Shown here: positions 24,723 through 35,727 of the stretch, piece after piece
Position numbering within the stretch: the stretch's first letter is position 1
Layout of the letters: the number at the start of each line of letters is the position of its first letter
NCBI RefSeq assembly: GCF_000005505.3
Contig: NC_016132.3
Location: 54,698,914-54,762,913 of the forward strand
Origin: Brachypodium distachyon
Lineage: Eukaryota > Streptophyta > Magnoliopsida > Poales > Poaceae
DNA: 64,000 bases
Reading direction: 5' to 3'
Made by a program: the position numbers and the translations under genes
Notes under the pieces: model-generated
The model's input: the letters and a program-made list of their open reading frames with translations, nothing else
The model's database searches: none
Told to the model about the DNA's origin: nothing

Positions 24723-25845
24723 ACTTGCAATGTTAGGGCCCAGCTGTATCAAGTTCTCTTGGCCTTGTTGTTAATACTCAGGGCGTGAGTATATAAAGAG
24801 ATGCATCCTTGTACATACAGGTTCTACATATAGTTATATTATCATATATGAAATGTGAGCCAAGCATTTTGTGGATACGTACATGCTTGGCCCATGAGCT
24901 GTATGTACATGTCTTTTTTTGCGGGATTTTGCCTTCTCTTTTGGTCCTTTGTTGCCTTTTGATTACTCCAGTTCATTTATTTCGTTACTATCTGAAAGTG
25001 TAGTTTAGTACCATACCAAATGGCACTCCCAAGTCACACCGGCTAACTGCTCTCCAGTGTTTTTTTTTTGTCCTTTACAGAAAGCAACCGGGAACTATGC
25101 TTTGCCTAATTAGTGGTTATTTCGTCAGTTACCATGTAGTACTATGTGCTGGTGACAGCTTTGACTAATCCCTTCCTTGGCTGAGAAACCTACGGCATTG
25201 TTTTGTGATTTTCCCCAGCTTTCTTGTCACTAACTGACACGCTGCCGCTGCTTCTGAAATCTCAAGGGATTCAAGATAATCAATGGAAAGTTGAGAAATC
25301 CCATGCGATCCGGAAAAATCGACAAAAATTGGACCACGGCAATGAATCCCTGGTACTCGAGTGAAGCTAGAAAAATGAATGCAACGATCTAGCTGAGGGG
25401 AGGGAGGAGCTGGATGTCTGGAATTAATGGTTGGTGCACTTCAGTCTCCCCAGCAGATGTTGGGCCCCTGATGTCCCTCGAGAAGAAAGAGCAACTAAAA
25501 TCCTCCAAACCCAACCATGTTGCAAGTTGTGGTTCGATGCCAATTGGCATCTGGTAGCCCAGCAACTTGCACACTGCCTGCCAGTGACAGTAGGTGCTGC
25601 ACTAATACCATGGGACAACTAGGCATCAAAGACTCGACCAGTCAACGAGATGTGCTGCTTATGCCTAGCCTAACCAAACCTTCTTGTTTCCTTTCGCACA
25701 TCCTACTGTAGCAAATTCGACAAGAAGCCGGCAAATGCAGCCCTTCTGTATGTTCATCAGTTACAGTTACCTGACAAGAATTTGTATACATCCTAAGTAT
25801 GAAAACATTGGAGCGCCCGAATTTGTCGACGTACGGTGACGGAAA
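24723..25845. other. Convergent intergenic region
   Basis: This holds the 3' flanks of the DnaJ gene (+) and the GT14 gene (-). It is AT-rich with short poly-T runs. No gene, RNA or mobile element is recognised. Confidence 0.5.
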
Positions 25846-27144
25846 CTAAAACCCCATGACCGCCGACGACATGTTGAGCAGTGGTCCGAGCATGTCAGGC
25901 GTGAACTTCCTCGCAAAGAGGAAGCACATCGACGTCGGCCGAGAATTGTACAGGCAGGGCCTCCCAGTCCTCCTCCTGATTCTCTGGATCAGCTCCACCG
26001 TGACATCGCCGGCGCCGTACTTGGCCGGGTGAGGTCCCCCCTTGGACCAGTCGACGAATGTGATGGTGCGGTTCGAGTTCCGGTGCCCGTGGAGCATGTT
26101 CACCATCGTCGGGATGTAGTGCTCGTCGGGGTAGCACGACGGCCGGCAGTGCTTCCGGAAGAGCGGGTAGTACTTGGCGTCGGCCAGGACGGCCGTGGCC
26201 ACGTCACGGCTGAGCTCGAACCACTGGGACCCTTTTCTCCACTGGCGCAGCGTGATGTCCGGCGCCATGCGTCGGTTGTACCGGCCCCGGCACTGCTTGC
26301 TCGGCACGTAGTACACCTCGACGAAGCTGTGCCGGGAGCCGACGAGGTAGTCGTGCACCACCGGGAAGGGCTGCACGGGGATGCAGCTCTCGGAGAGCAG
26401 CACGAAGCGCTCGTTGGAGAAGTCCAGCAGCGCGTTCGCCAGCAGTCGCTTCTCCGCGTCCATCAGCGACACCGAGCCCCACGAGGTCGCCTGCAGAGAG
26501 AGATCATACGGATCGATCAAACAGAAAGGATCAAGATCAGGATAAGGATCAGATGCGGGGATCGCGATCGAGTTAGTTAGCGATCGGCATTGACTACTAA
26601 CCTGGCTTGGGATCTCGCGGCGGTACAAGGGCGAGTCGCTGGACACGTTGATGGCGACCCCGGGCGGCGCGTGGACGTAGACGGAGAAGCGGCCCTCGTG
26701 GCCGCGGAAGAAGCGCTCCCAGAGCGGGGCCAGCGGGAGGACGCCGCGGCCGGCGAGGAACATGAAGGCCACCTTGGGGACGCGCTTGAACGGGTACGCG
26801 CCCGGGGCCGGCACCATGGTGGCGCGCCAGAAGAGCTCCGCGTCCGTCATGCCGTGCATCAACCGCGTCGGGGCCGCGAACTCCGCGAAGCCGGGAACGG
26901 CATCGGCATCGGCGTCGGGGTACACGGTGGCGGCGGTGCTCGGGAACACGACCCTGCTGCTGTGGCACTGGGCGCAGCGGGAAGGCCCGGTGGCCGTGAA
27001 GAGGCCGGCGACCACGCCCACGGCGAAGATCACGAGGAGCATGACGGCCTTGGTGAGGCAGCTGGAGGAGGGAGACGGAGACGACGAAGACTCCTTCCTC
27101 GCGAACATTGCCTTGAGGAAGACGTCGTCGACCGCGCCCTTCAT
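25846..27144 (-). CDS. Core-2/I-branching beta-1,6-GlcNAc-transferase-like protein (GT14)
   Basis: Two exons on the minus strand, complement(join(25846-26490, 26602-27144)), give 395 residues. Residues 33-52 are a single signal anchor (VMLLVIFAVGVVAGLF), so this is a type II Golgi protein. The catalytic region starts near PKVAFMFLAGRGVLPL and includes FVLLSESCIPV and DEHYIPTM, hallmarks of the plant branching-enzyme (Pfam Branch, formerly DUF266) family. Members are thought to modify cell-wall glycans or arabinogalactan proteins; the substrate here is unknown. The 111 bp intron (26491-26601) is a multiple of three and lacks a stop, so the frame reads straight through it. I call it an intron because GTTAGT and CTGCAG are good sites and removing it joins EIPSQ to ATSWGSVSLMDAE as in homologues. 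Confidence 0.9.
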   Translation of the reverse strand: MKGAVDDVFLKAMFARKESSSSPSPSSSCLTKAVMLLVIFAVGVVAGLFTATGPSRCAQCHSSRVVFPSTAATVYPDADADAVPGFAEFAAPTRLMHGMTDAELFWRATMVPAPGAYPFKRVPKVAFMFLAGRGVLPLAPLWERFFRGHEGRFSVYVHAPPGVAINVSSDSPLYRREIPSQVSSQCRSLTNSIAIPASDPYPDLDPFCLIDPYDLSLQATSWGSVSLMDAEKRLLANALLDFSNERFVLLSESCIPVQPFPVVHDYLVGSRHSFVEVYYVPSKQCRGRYNRRMAPDITLRQWRKGSQWFELSRDVATAVLADAKYYPLFRKHCRPSCYPDEHYIPTMVNMLHGHRNSNRTITFVDWSKGGPHPAKYGAGDVTVELIQRIRRRTGRPCLYNSRPTSMCFLFARKFTPDMLGPLLNMSSAVMGF

Positions 27145-28194
27145 GCTAGCTTCTTGTCACGATGGAAACCAACAAAACGCAAGCGTACGAGGAGCTACGC
27201 GGCAAAAGGAATTAGCCGCGCAAACACGATCGAACTCCTCGGCATGGACGAGGCGGAGGAGAACGAGATCGGCCGATTTAAACGGCCAACTGAGAAACCG
27301 AATCGCTTGTGAGCATTGGCTAGCACATGATGCGATGCCTGGACGAACTCCACACTCCAATCAATCTATACTCGTGATTCCCAGGAGCTTTCACGTAGGA
27401 GCAAGCCAGGGACAGAGGAGGAGAAGAGAAAGGTATTATACGCAGATGGTTGATCGATGTTTCCGATGATGACGCGTTTCGAAGTAGTAGTAGTAAAATC
27501 AGGAAATCAGCGGAGGAACAGCCGAAGAGAGAAGGGGATCGAGACGGATCAGGCAAAGCCGCAAAGGGAATATGATTGCGCGTTTGAAGTACATACACGT
27601 TGTACGGTACCATGCAATCTGTTGCATTCGGAAAAGGTGATTTATGGTTGGCACGATCGTGGAGACACATGGAGCTTCTCGCCTTGGTATTGTCAGCCCT
27701 AGGTTTGTTCAATATGCTGTCCAGCTCGACCGGATGGCAGTTAATATCGAGGGTGCTACGAGTAAATTTCGAGGATATGCGTAGGTTGTACGCGCACGGA
27801 TCCCATCCGGATTACGCAAGCTTGGAATTATCTGCACCATAAGTCGGACCAAGGCCCAGGGCCCGTTAAGGTCAGGCTTGAAGCCCAAACAACCAAAAAT
27901 TGTATTTCAAGCACATTGTAGTATCGTATTGTGTACTTATTTGATTCTGGTGCAGTGCAAAACAAACACTTTACATTCCCTGCAATTATTTTTACGCAAA
28001 CGACATGGCGTGACCTGTATGAAATAATACGTCTACAAGCGGCGTGACCCTAGCTCGCTTGGTTTGGGAAGTGGGTGTGCAATCCCAACGCCTGAGTTCA
28101 AATCCTCACGAATGCGAATTTAGATTTCTATTATACTTTAGGGTCTCCCTTGCAGTTTTCTAACAGGAAGTAATAGTCTGTAAGAGTCAACTAA
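27145..28194. other. Upstream of GT14 gene; SINE-like head near 28040-28140
   Basis: 27145-27700 is the promoter side of the GT14 gene, with no clear TATA. At 28051-28062 is TAGCTCGCTTGG, close to a pol III A box, and at 28094-28104 GAGTTCAAATC, close to a B box, about 32 bp apart. This is the layout of a tRNA-derived SINE. No cloverleaf forms, so it is not a working tRNA gene. Confidence 0.45.
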
Positions 28195-29001
28195 GAGCAT
28201 TTTCAGCAGTCACCCCTAACACAAGGTCCCTACTCGTCGTTTAGGGACTTCTTCCTAAATTTTACAGTCCCTATTTTTACTCAGCTTCAACGGTAGCTTC
28301 TAAATTTCAGTCACTTACACTGACTAGTGGACCCATATATCAGTGGGTCACCTCTTTTTAAAAAAAATTCTTCATCTTCTTCCTTCGGTCTCCTTTTCTC
28401 CCCCGACCCCGATCCAGTCTTGACGCCGCCTACGCACTTGCTGCTACGCCGCCGCCACCTGAGAAGATAAAGCCGCCTACACACTTGCTGCTCCACCGCC
28501 GGCGGGAGGAGGTGAGGGGGAAGGGCAGGACGAGTGCCTGCGCCGCCCACCTCTGGATCCGGTGGACGCCGGGCGCGGCCATGGGTGGCAGGGGCGACGC
28601 AGTGGCGTCGGCGGCGCGCGCTCACGATATCCAGGGCTGTGTTGGGCGCGGGGTGGCGACAGCAGGGGGCGCAGGGCGGCTGCAGATCTGGGCACGGCGC
28701 CGGTGTGCGGTGTAGCGGCGGGAGGAGCGGAGGCGAGGTGGAGGTGGGCGGCGGGATTGACGCCGGCGAGGGGAAGCGGCGGAAGGAGAAGGCCTGCTGG
28801 TTCGGGATGCGCAGGAGGAAGATGGGCACGGGGGAGGAAAATGACGTGGCAAAGAACAGGGAGTCCCCTACGGGTCCTGGGAACGGGGGGGGGCCTCCCT
28901 AATCCAGGGTCCTAAGTAGGAACTCCGCTGAGGACATTTCTTTTCTTTAATCCCTAAAAAGTGAATAATGAGTCCGTTTAGGGTTCCTGCTGAAGATGCT
29001 G
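28195..29001. mobile_element. Tourist-like (PIF/Harbinger-type) non-autonomous element, copy 2
   Basis: The left end GAGCATTTTCAGCAGTCACC is inverse to the right end GGTTCCTGCTGAAGATGCTG, with TAA at 28192-28194 and 29002-29004. The plan matches the 21061 element: AT-rich subterminal parts rich in CCCTAAA, and a GC-rich core (about 28390-28870) with open frames on both strands but no known domain. Confidence 0.75.
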
Positions 29002-29059
29002 TAAGAGGAGTTGACGTCATGTTTTTTGGGTTCGGCTAATTTTTATATCATGACTCATG

Positions 29060-30365
29060 ATGCATATTTTCTTTCGTGTTTTTGATTAATTTTGACACCA
29101 GTTACAAGTTTTCGGGTTGTTTTGACCGGTCGAAAAACCGACTTTTCAATATCGTGATCCCCAGTACACATTTTCATATTGTTTTTAGCCTTTTCTTTTA
29201 TTCCAAAAAGGAGGACGAAAACGACCATAACTTAATTTGCGATACAGAGACCAGTTGAGCCTGCAAAAGAAGTAGACGGAGTAGAGGTAGCAGTTGTAGG
29301 CTCAGTGCAGCAACGAAGAATAAAACTATCGCTGTTTTTTTCTTTAATTCTTTCACGAACTATCAATATTGGAAAGTCGAGGTACTTGAATTCAAGAATT
29401 TTTTGGGCGGTTTTCCGATATTATGATCTGAGTACACATTTTTGGGCCAACTGAAACAAATCATAGTTCTTGGCATTTTCATGAGCTATAGCCCATATTT
29501 TTAGGGTTTTTGACCAATTTTTTGAAATGGTGACCCCATCACAAGATTCCAGACTGCTTTTTTTTTGTCTATAACCCATGCTTTTCGGGGTTCCGAACAA
29601 TTCGATATCGTGGCACCCGGCAAACGTTTTCATGCCATTTATTGCTGGTAAAAAAGTCACCATTTTTTACGTTTTCGTGAGCTATGCCCCATGTTTTTTG
29701 GGTTTTCGGCCGATTTTCCGATATTGTGACCCATTACAAGTTTTAGAGCTGTTTTTTGTATGCTCAAGAAAATCCTCGTTCCGTCCATTTTCGTGGGCTA
29801 TAGCCCATGTTTTTCAGGCTTTCGGCCAATTCCGAAATATTGTGATCCGCGGTACGCCTTTTCTGGCTTTTTTGGGTGATCTAGAAAAGTCAATGTTTTG
29901 TCCGTTTTCGTGCACCACAACTCACCCTTTTTGGATTTTCAGCTGCTTTTTCTTATATCGTGGTACACGGTACACGTTTTCTGCCTTTTTGGGTGGTCTA
30001 GCAAAATCGTTAGGGGCATTTTCCTATGACACAGCCAAGTTTTTGGGGTTTTCATACTATTTTCCCATATCAGGACCCACGATACACGTTTTCAGGCTGA
30101 TTTTGTCGAGTGGTGTTCGGTCGATTTCTCGATATTGTGACACCAGGTAATGTTTTCGTACCGTCTTTTGCCAGTTAAAAAATTATTATTTCGGCCGTTT
30201 TCGTGGGCTACGACCGACGTTTTGTATTTGTGGCCGAAATCCATGTACACTATTTCAGGCCATTTTTTTACGGTCTCGAGAAAATCTCCATTCTGCCCAT
30301 TTTCATTTGCTATAGCCATGTTTTTTGTGTTTTCCGCCGATTTTCCGATATCGTGTCCCACGGTT
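29060..30365. repeat. Degenerate tandem repeat, ~115 bp period
   Basis: Recurring ordered blocks: CCATGTTTTTTGGGTTTTCGG, CCGATATTGTGACCC, TACACGTTTTCAGGC, AGAAAATC, CATTTTCGTGGGCTATAGC. The GATAT-TGTG block recurs near 29416, 29531, 29605, 29720, 29838, 29955, 30067, 30130 and 30345, mostly 112-118 bp apart. A 190-residue frame at 29578-30150 is only this repeat read in one frame. Confidence 0.85.
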
Positions 30366-31286
30366 TATTAATGCAACTTCAAGTATACGATGTTTTTTTT
30401 CCTATTTTTTTACATGGCGCGAGTGCGAGTTGTTGCGATTTGAGAAGGGATGACCATGTCCACACTAAAGTTGCATGCATGGGCCGAAAAAAGAGATCCG
30501 GTTACTTTGCAGCTCACCGCATTAGTCGCATACTATATATTTTTTCTCGGATGTATATCCACTTGTTTAGTTTTGGCTAACGTCTTTCCCAACAGAGACG
30601 AAAATTGCCACAACGCGTCCTCGCTGCGTTTGCCGTCGATCCGATCGGACAGATCGAGGTGGCCGGCGATCGATCGGAGAGCGCGCCGTGTTCAGCAACG
30701 CGGCCACGACATTGGGCGGCGCATCGTCATGCCCGGGTCAGCCGCCTTAATTTGAGGCAGGATCGGTGTCAGTCGACGCCCGTCCATCGGTGGAGAATCC
30801 CGTGGTAACGGCACCGCGTGACCCAGCCTGCCGGCTTGCCATGCATGGCGCCGTGTTTCTTCTGTTCGTCGAATCGCAGATGGGAAGACGAAATCGCTTC
30901 CTAGAGCACGTTTCCGGAACATAGGTGCTTTTTTTCTCCTTCTTGTTAAGATCCCATCTACTGGCTGCTTAAATTAATTTGTTCATCAGACTTCCGAAGA
31001 GATTAATTCAGGCATGCATGGTTCGTTGTCGTTGTTTTTTCATTCACAGTATACACATGGATGAGATATATATGATTTTTAGCCTTATCTAATCAGTCAG
31101 TGTTTGGATAATATTTCGCACCTGATGCCCTGATCTATCTCGTTCTGTTTAATCTCGTTCTGTTTAAACTTCATGAATCCCAACACTGCCCGTGTGAGCG
31201 TTTTCTTTTTTTGCAGATTCAACATCGACGAGGAATCTGGTTCTGCATAGTTCGACTGTAAAACCGGGACAGAGAGATATAGATCC
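30366..31286. promoter_or_regulatory. Upstream region of the CLC gene
   Basis: No gene is seen. A pyrimidine tract ending TTTTTTTGCAG at about 31207-31217 looks like a 3' splice site about 70 bp before the CLC start codon, which suggests an intron in the 5' leader. The matching donor and exon are not certain. Confidence 0.4.
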
Positions 31287-34200
31287 ATGGCTGCACCTGC
31301 ACGAGAAAACGTAGCCGAGCTCCCCCCAACGCCATTGGCGACGCCCATGTCGGCGAGGTCGGTGCGATGGGACGTCGAGGACGGCGGCGCCGGGCTGGAG
31401 CGGCCTCTGCTGCGCCAGCGCGGCTCGAACACGACGTCGCAGATGGCCGTCGTCGGCGTCAATGTCTCACATATCGAGAGCCTCGACTACGAGTACGTGT
31501 CCCTATCAATTCTCCTATCTTTTAACTCTATATCCACCGCAATCCTCAAAGATCGTCGTAAAAACATGGATGTGTCTGCGATTTCAGGATTGTGGAGAAC
31601 GATGTGTACAAGCAGGACTGGAGATCAAGGGGGAGAATCCAGATCTTCCAGTACCAGGTCATGAAATGGCTCCTGGCGCTGCTCGTCGGGTCGGCCGTTG
31701 GCATGGTAGGGTTCTTCAGCAACATCGCCGTCGAGAACATCGCCGGCTTCAAGCTGCTCCTGACAAGCAACCTCATGCTGCACAACAGGTACGTAGTGGA
31801 GATCACAAACCGCCGCCATTAATTTGACAACATTGAACGGGCTAACCCTTAAATTAACCCACCACCTCTTAATTTTTGTTTATGGCTTCTTTAAGGCACA
31901 TGGAGGCGTTCCTACTATACATGTTTTGCAACGCGGTGCTGGCCGCCACCGCCGCCGCATTGTGCGCCTACCTTGCCCCCGCGGCGGCCGGCTCCGGCAT
32001 ACCGGAGGTGAAGGCTTATCTGAACGGCGTCGACGCGCACTCCATCTTAGCGCCCAGCACCCTCTTCGTGAAGGTCCGGCCATATAAGATCCTGAAACTT
32101 TCAAAATTCCATTTTCTAACTCATGTTCAACAGTGCTCTTATCAAAAAAGTATATAATCTTATCCAAAAGTGTTGTATTTCGATGCACGTTAAATTCTTT
32201 TCCTGTGGATTAAGCTGTGAGCTTGTGACCTGCAGATTGTTGGCTCCATATTTGGGGTGTCTGCTGGTTTTGTGCTGGGCAAGGAAGGGCCTATGGTGCA
32301 CACCGGCGCCTGCGTTGCCTCCTTGCTCGGCCAGGGCGGGTCTCGCAAGTATGGCCTCACCTGGAATTGGATCAGGTACTTCAAGAACGACTTGGATCGC
32401 AGGGATCTCATCACCTGCGGGGCTGCGGCAGGCGTCACCGCAGCATTCCGTGCCCCAGTTGGTGGCGTCCTCTTCGCGCTTGAAGAAGCAGCATCCTGGT
32501 AATAATTTTGTCGGAAACACAACAGTTGACATAGAACTTGTTTGTTGGTACATTTTTTAGGGGCGGAAATAGTGCTTACTAGAACTTGGGGAGTGCAATT
32601 TCGCCTGAAGAACAACACATGTTTGTCGCGTGCAATCAATCCATTGGCAGATTTTTGGTTCTGACAATACGATCACATTGAAGATCAAACTCATGGTTTT
32701 GTGATTTCTGATCAGGTGGCGGAGCGCGCTTCTGTGGAGGACGTTCTCCACGACGGCGGTGGCAGCAATGGTGCTGCGGTCGCTGATAGAGTACTGCCGC
32801 AGCGGCAACTGCGGCCTGTTCGGCAAAGGGGGCCTGATCATGTTCGACGTCAGCTCACGCGTGACGGCGTACACCGCCACGGACATCGCCGCCGTCATAC
32901 TGCTCGGCATCCTCGGTGGGCTCCTCGGAGCTCTCTTCAACTTCCTCCTCGGCTGGATTCTTCGCACATACGGCATCATCAACGAGTAAGTACGCAAAAA
33001 AGAGTTACTTTCTGGTGGCTTCAGAAACATTTCTGAGTAATCAAGTAATGTTGCAATTTCGATTTCGCAGGAAGGGCGCGCCGTTCAAGATCATTCTGAC
33101 AGTGGCTATCTCGCTCGTAACCTCCTGCTGCTCCTTCGGCCTGCCATGGCTGTCGCCGTGCACCCCTTGCCCGCCCGAGCTCCCCGCCAGCCGGTGCCCG
33201 ACGATCGGCCGGTCTGGCAACTTCAAGAAGTTCTCGTGCCCCGCGGGCCACTACAACGCGCTGGCCTCGCTGTTCCTCAACACCAACGACGACGCCATCC
33301 GCAACCTCTTCAGCGGGGGAACCGACAGCGAGTTCGGCGTCACCACGCTGCTCACCTTCTTCGTGGCCGTCTACTCCCTGGGCCTGGTCACCTACGGCGT
33401 GGCCGTTCCCTCCGGCCTCTTCATCCCCGTGATCCTCTCGGGCGCCTCGCTGGGCCGGATGCTCGGCAAGCTTCTGGGTTCCCTCACGGGGCTCGACACG
33501 GGCCTCTTCGCGCTCCTCGGCGCCGCGTCGTTCCTCGGCGGCACGATGCGGATGACGGTGTCGGTGTGCGTGATCCTGCTGGAGCTCACCAACGACCTGT
33601 TGCTTCTGCCGCTCATCATGCTTGTGCTGCTCATCGCCAAGACGGTGGCCGACTGCTTCAACAAGGGCGTCTACGACCAGATCGTGCGCATGAAGGGGCT
33701 GCCGTTCCTCGAGGTGCACGGCGACGCGTGCATGAGGAGCCTCGTGGCCGGGGACGTGGTGTCGGGCCCCCCGATCACCTTCTCCAGCGTGGAGCGCGTC
33801 GGGTCCGTGGTGCACACGCTGCGGCGGACGGGGCACAACGGGTTCCCCGTGCTCGAGGACGAGCCGTTCGCGCCGGCGCCAGAGCTGTGCGGGCTCGTGC
33901 TGCGGTCGCACCTCATCGTGCTGCTCCAGGGACGGATCTTCACCCGGGACCGCGTCAAGACGGGCGCCGCCGAGGTGTTCCGGAAGCTCGCCCCGTTCGA
34001 CTTCGCCAAGGCCGGGTCCGGGAACGGGCTCAAGGTGGACGACCTGGGCATCACCGAGGAGGAGATGGAGATGTACATGGACCTCCATCCAATCACCAAC
34101 AGGTCGCCGTACACCGTCGTCGAGAACATGTCGCTGGCCAAGGCCGCCGTGCTCTTCCGCGACCTCGGCCTCCGCCACATGTGCGTCGTGCCCAGGACGC

Positions 34201-34414
34201 CAGGGGTAAAGCGATCACAAACCTTTCTTTCCCTTTTTTCCTTCCAAAATTCTGCATTCTCGCGAGGGATCGTGTAATGTTGCTGGTAACTGATGCTGCG
34301 GCAAATTGTTCTGGTGTGTGCTTGCAGAGGCCGCCCGTGCTGGGGATCCTGACGCGGCACGACTTCATGCCGCAGTACATACGCGGGCTGTTCCAGAACG
34401 TCCTCCGCGAGTAG
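31287..34414 (+). CDS. CLC-type voltage-gated chloride channel/anion transporter, CLC-c/g-like
   Basis: Seven exons, 31287-31492, 31588-31788, 31896-32073, 32236-32498, 32716-32985, 33071-34205 and 34328-34414, give 779 residues. The selectivity motif is GSGIP at 168-172, the gating glutamate is Glu212 in GKEGPMVH, the proton glutamate is Glu279 in ALEEAASW, and GVAVPSGLFIP supplies the third anion-binding segment. Two CBS domains form the cytosolic tail (from about residue 590), ending in a short LTRHDF exon. CLC proteins move Cl- or NO3- across tonoplast or Golgi/endosome membranes; with Ser instead of Pro in the motif the chloride-preferring type is expected, and both glutamates argue for an exchanger mechanism. 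Length is typical. The start ATG precedes a hydrophilic N-terminus with KQDWRSRGRIQI, as in plant CLCs. The SUN and F-box genes nearby are unrelated. Confidence 0.95.
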
Positions 34415-34928
34415 AGGTGGTCGATCAAGATTGTTTTCGGATAAATTTACGTTAATGTTTGTTACGTTAGTTTAGGGAAATTTGTTAGTTTGTTAGGCTG
34501 ATTAATTAGCACCCTGCGGAGACGTGGTGTGTGTCGTACGTCCTGCAGCTCGTCGATAATGCCGATTATTTATTATTTCCAAATAATTTTATTAGACTTG
34601 GATGCCTGATCTTGGTCGGTTGGCAATGTCAACTCCGTCGTTATCGATCGTCAGACGTCACTGCGATTTGTGCGCGGCCCACTTCGATAAGGAACAGCGT
34701 TTTTCGCCTGCAGTTAGTGGCATCTGTGGAAACGGATAAGTATCATCATTCATCTTCGTGCTACCGTGCCCGTTTTTTGTTTTGGCGAAAGATGTCTGCT
34801 AGACGGCCACTTGACCACCGTATATAACCGTTTCATTCACAGCTTCTTTTTCGGTTTCTTGCCTTTATCCCCGCCCCTAGCTAGGCTCTTGTATCTCTAT
34901 TTCCTTTGTTTAGCTACTTGTAAATTAC

Positions 34929-35130
34929 TGTGTCAAAATTTGCTGAGTAGATGTTTCCAAAAAAAAAAAAGCTGAGTAAATGTTTTTGAGAAAAAAAAAG
35001 CTGAGTAAATGACAAAAACATCAGATTGAACGCATGGCTAACATTTCTGTGTCAAAATTTGCTGAGTAGATGTTTTCGCAAAAAAAACTGAATAAATGAC
35101 AAAAAACATCACATCGAACACATGGTTAAC
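34929..35130. repeat. Diverged ~110 bp tandem duplication with internal A-rich insertions
   Basis: TGTGTCAAAATTTGCTGAGT starts near 34930 and again near 35049; both copies run to CATGG(C/T)TAACAT. Within the first copy GCTGAGTARATG appears three times (34942, 34971, 35000), separated by CC plus A12 and TTGAG plus A9. Confidence 0.8.
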
Positions 35131-35727
35131 ATAACCACCGTCTTTGAACATTTCTTTTTCTTCAAGAAACCAATGGTGAATGAACATGATGTCACAAATA
35201 CCACTAATTGTCCGATGAGAGTGTGGTCCGTTGGTCCGGTGCCACACCCTCTTGATGGACAAGGAAGATAGGACCCACACCCTCTTGTAGGCCGGATTTA
35301 ATTGGTTAAATTTTTTACTGTATCTTTTTTCAGAACACACGTGTGTGAATGTGATAAGTTATGAGAGGAGAAAATATTCGAAACAGCATTTCCCATATAT
35401 AAAGAGATACGAAAATAAATCAAATAGCCAGCAATTGAACAAGCCATTGAAGACGAATTTCCCCAAGACGGAGTCACTCGTGCACTTGTCGACAGTCGTA
35501 CGGAATTTCCCCCTTCATATCAGCCTATATTCTATATTTGCATTTTGCTATCTTTCTTATGCATTCCATTCCGTAACCTCGTCGACAGTCGAACGGAACC
35601 ACACCCTCTTGTGGACAAGTCAGGGAGACAGGGACCCACATCTACGTACAATCGGAGGTGACCACATTCTCAGCGCCTGAGCGCTGCCTCAAATGTGCCA
35701 ATAAGCCAGTCACCCTCACAGTCAGAG
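35131..35727. other. Intergenic, between CLC and F-box genes
   Basis: This is the shared 3' side of two convergent genes. The phrase CACACCCTCTTG occurs three times (near 35244, 35275, 35600), so part of this is a decayed local duplication. No gene is seen. Confidence 0.45.

Noticed and set aside
25846..27144. Intronless 432-residue GT14 protein
   Set aside because: The 37-codon central piece has proper donor and acceptor sites and is absent from the family alignment I know; an intron fits better.
28051..28115. tRNA gene
   Set aside because: A- and B-box-like words are present but no acceptor or anticodon stem forms; kept only as a SINE-like head.
29578..30150. 190-codon open frame on the plus strand
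   Set aside because: It lies wholly in the degenerate ~115 bp tandem repeat; the peptide is itself a decayed repeat without a domain.
33021..34178. 385-codon minus-strand frame opposite the CLC gene
   Set aside because: It is the GC-rich shadow of CLC exon 6, with Arg/His/Glu-rich low-complexity peptide.
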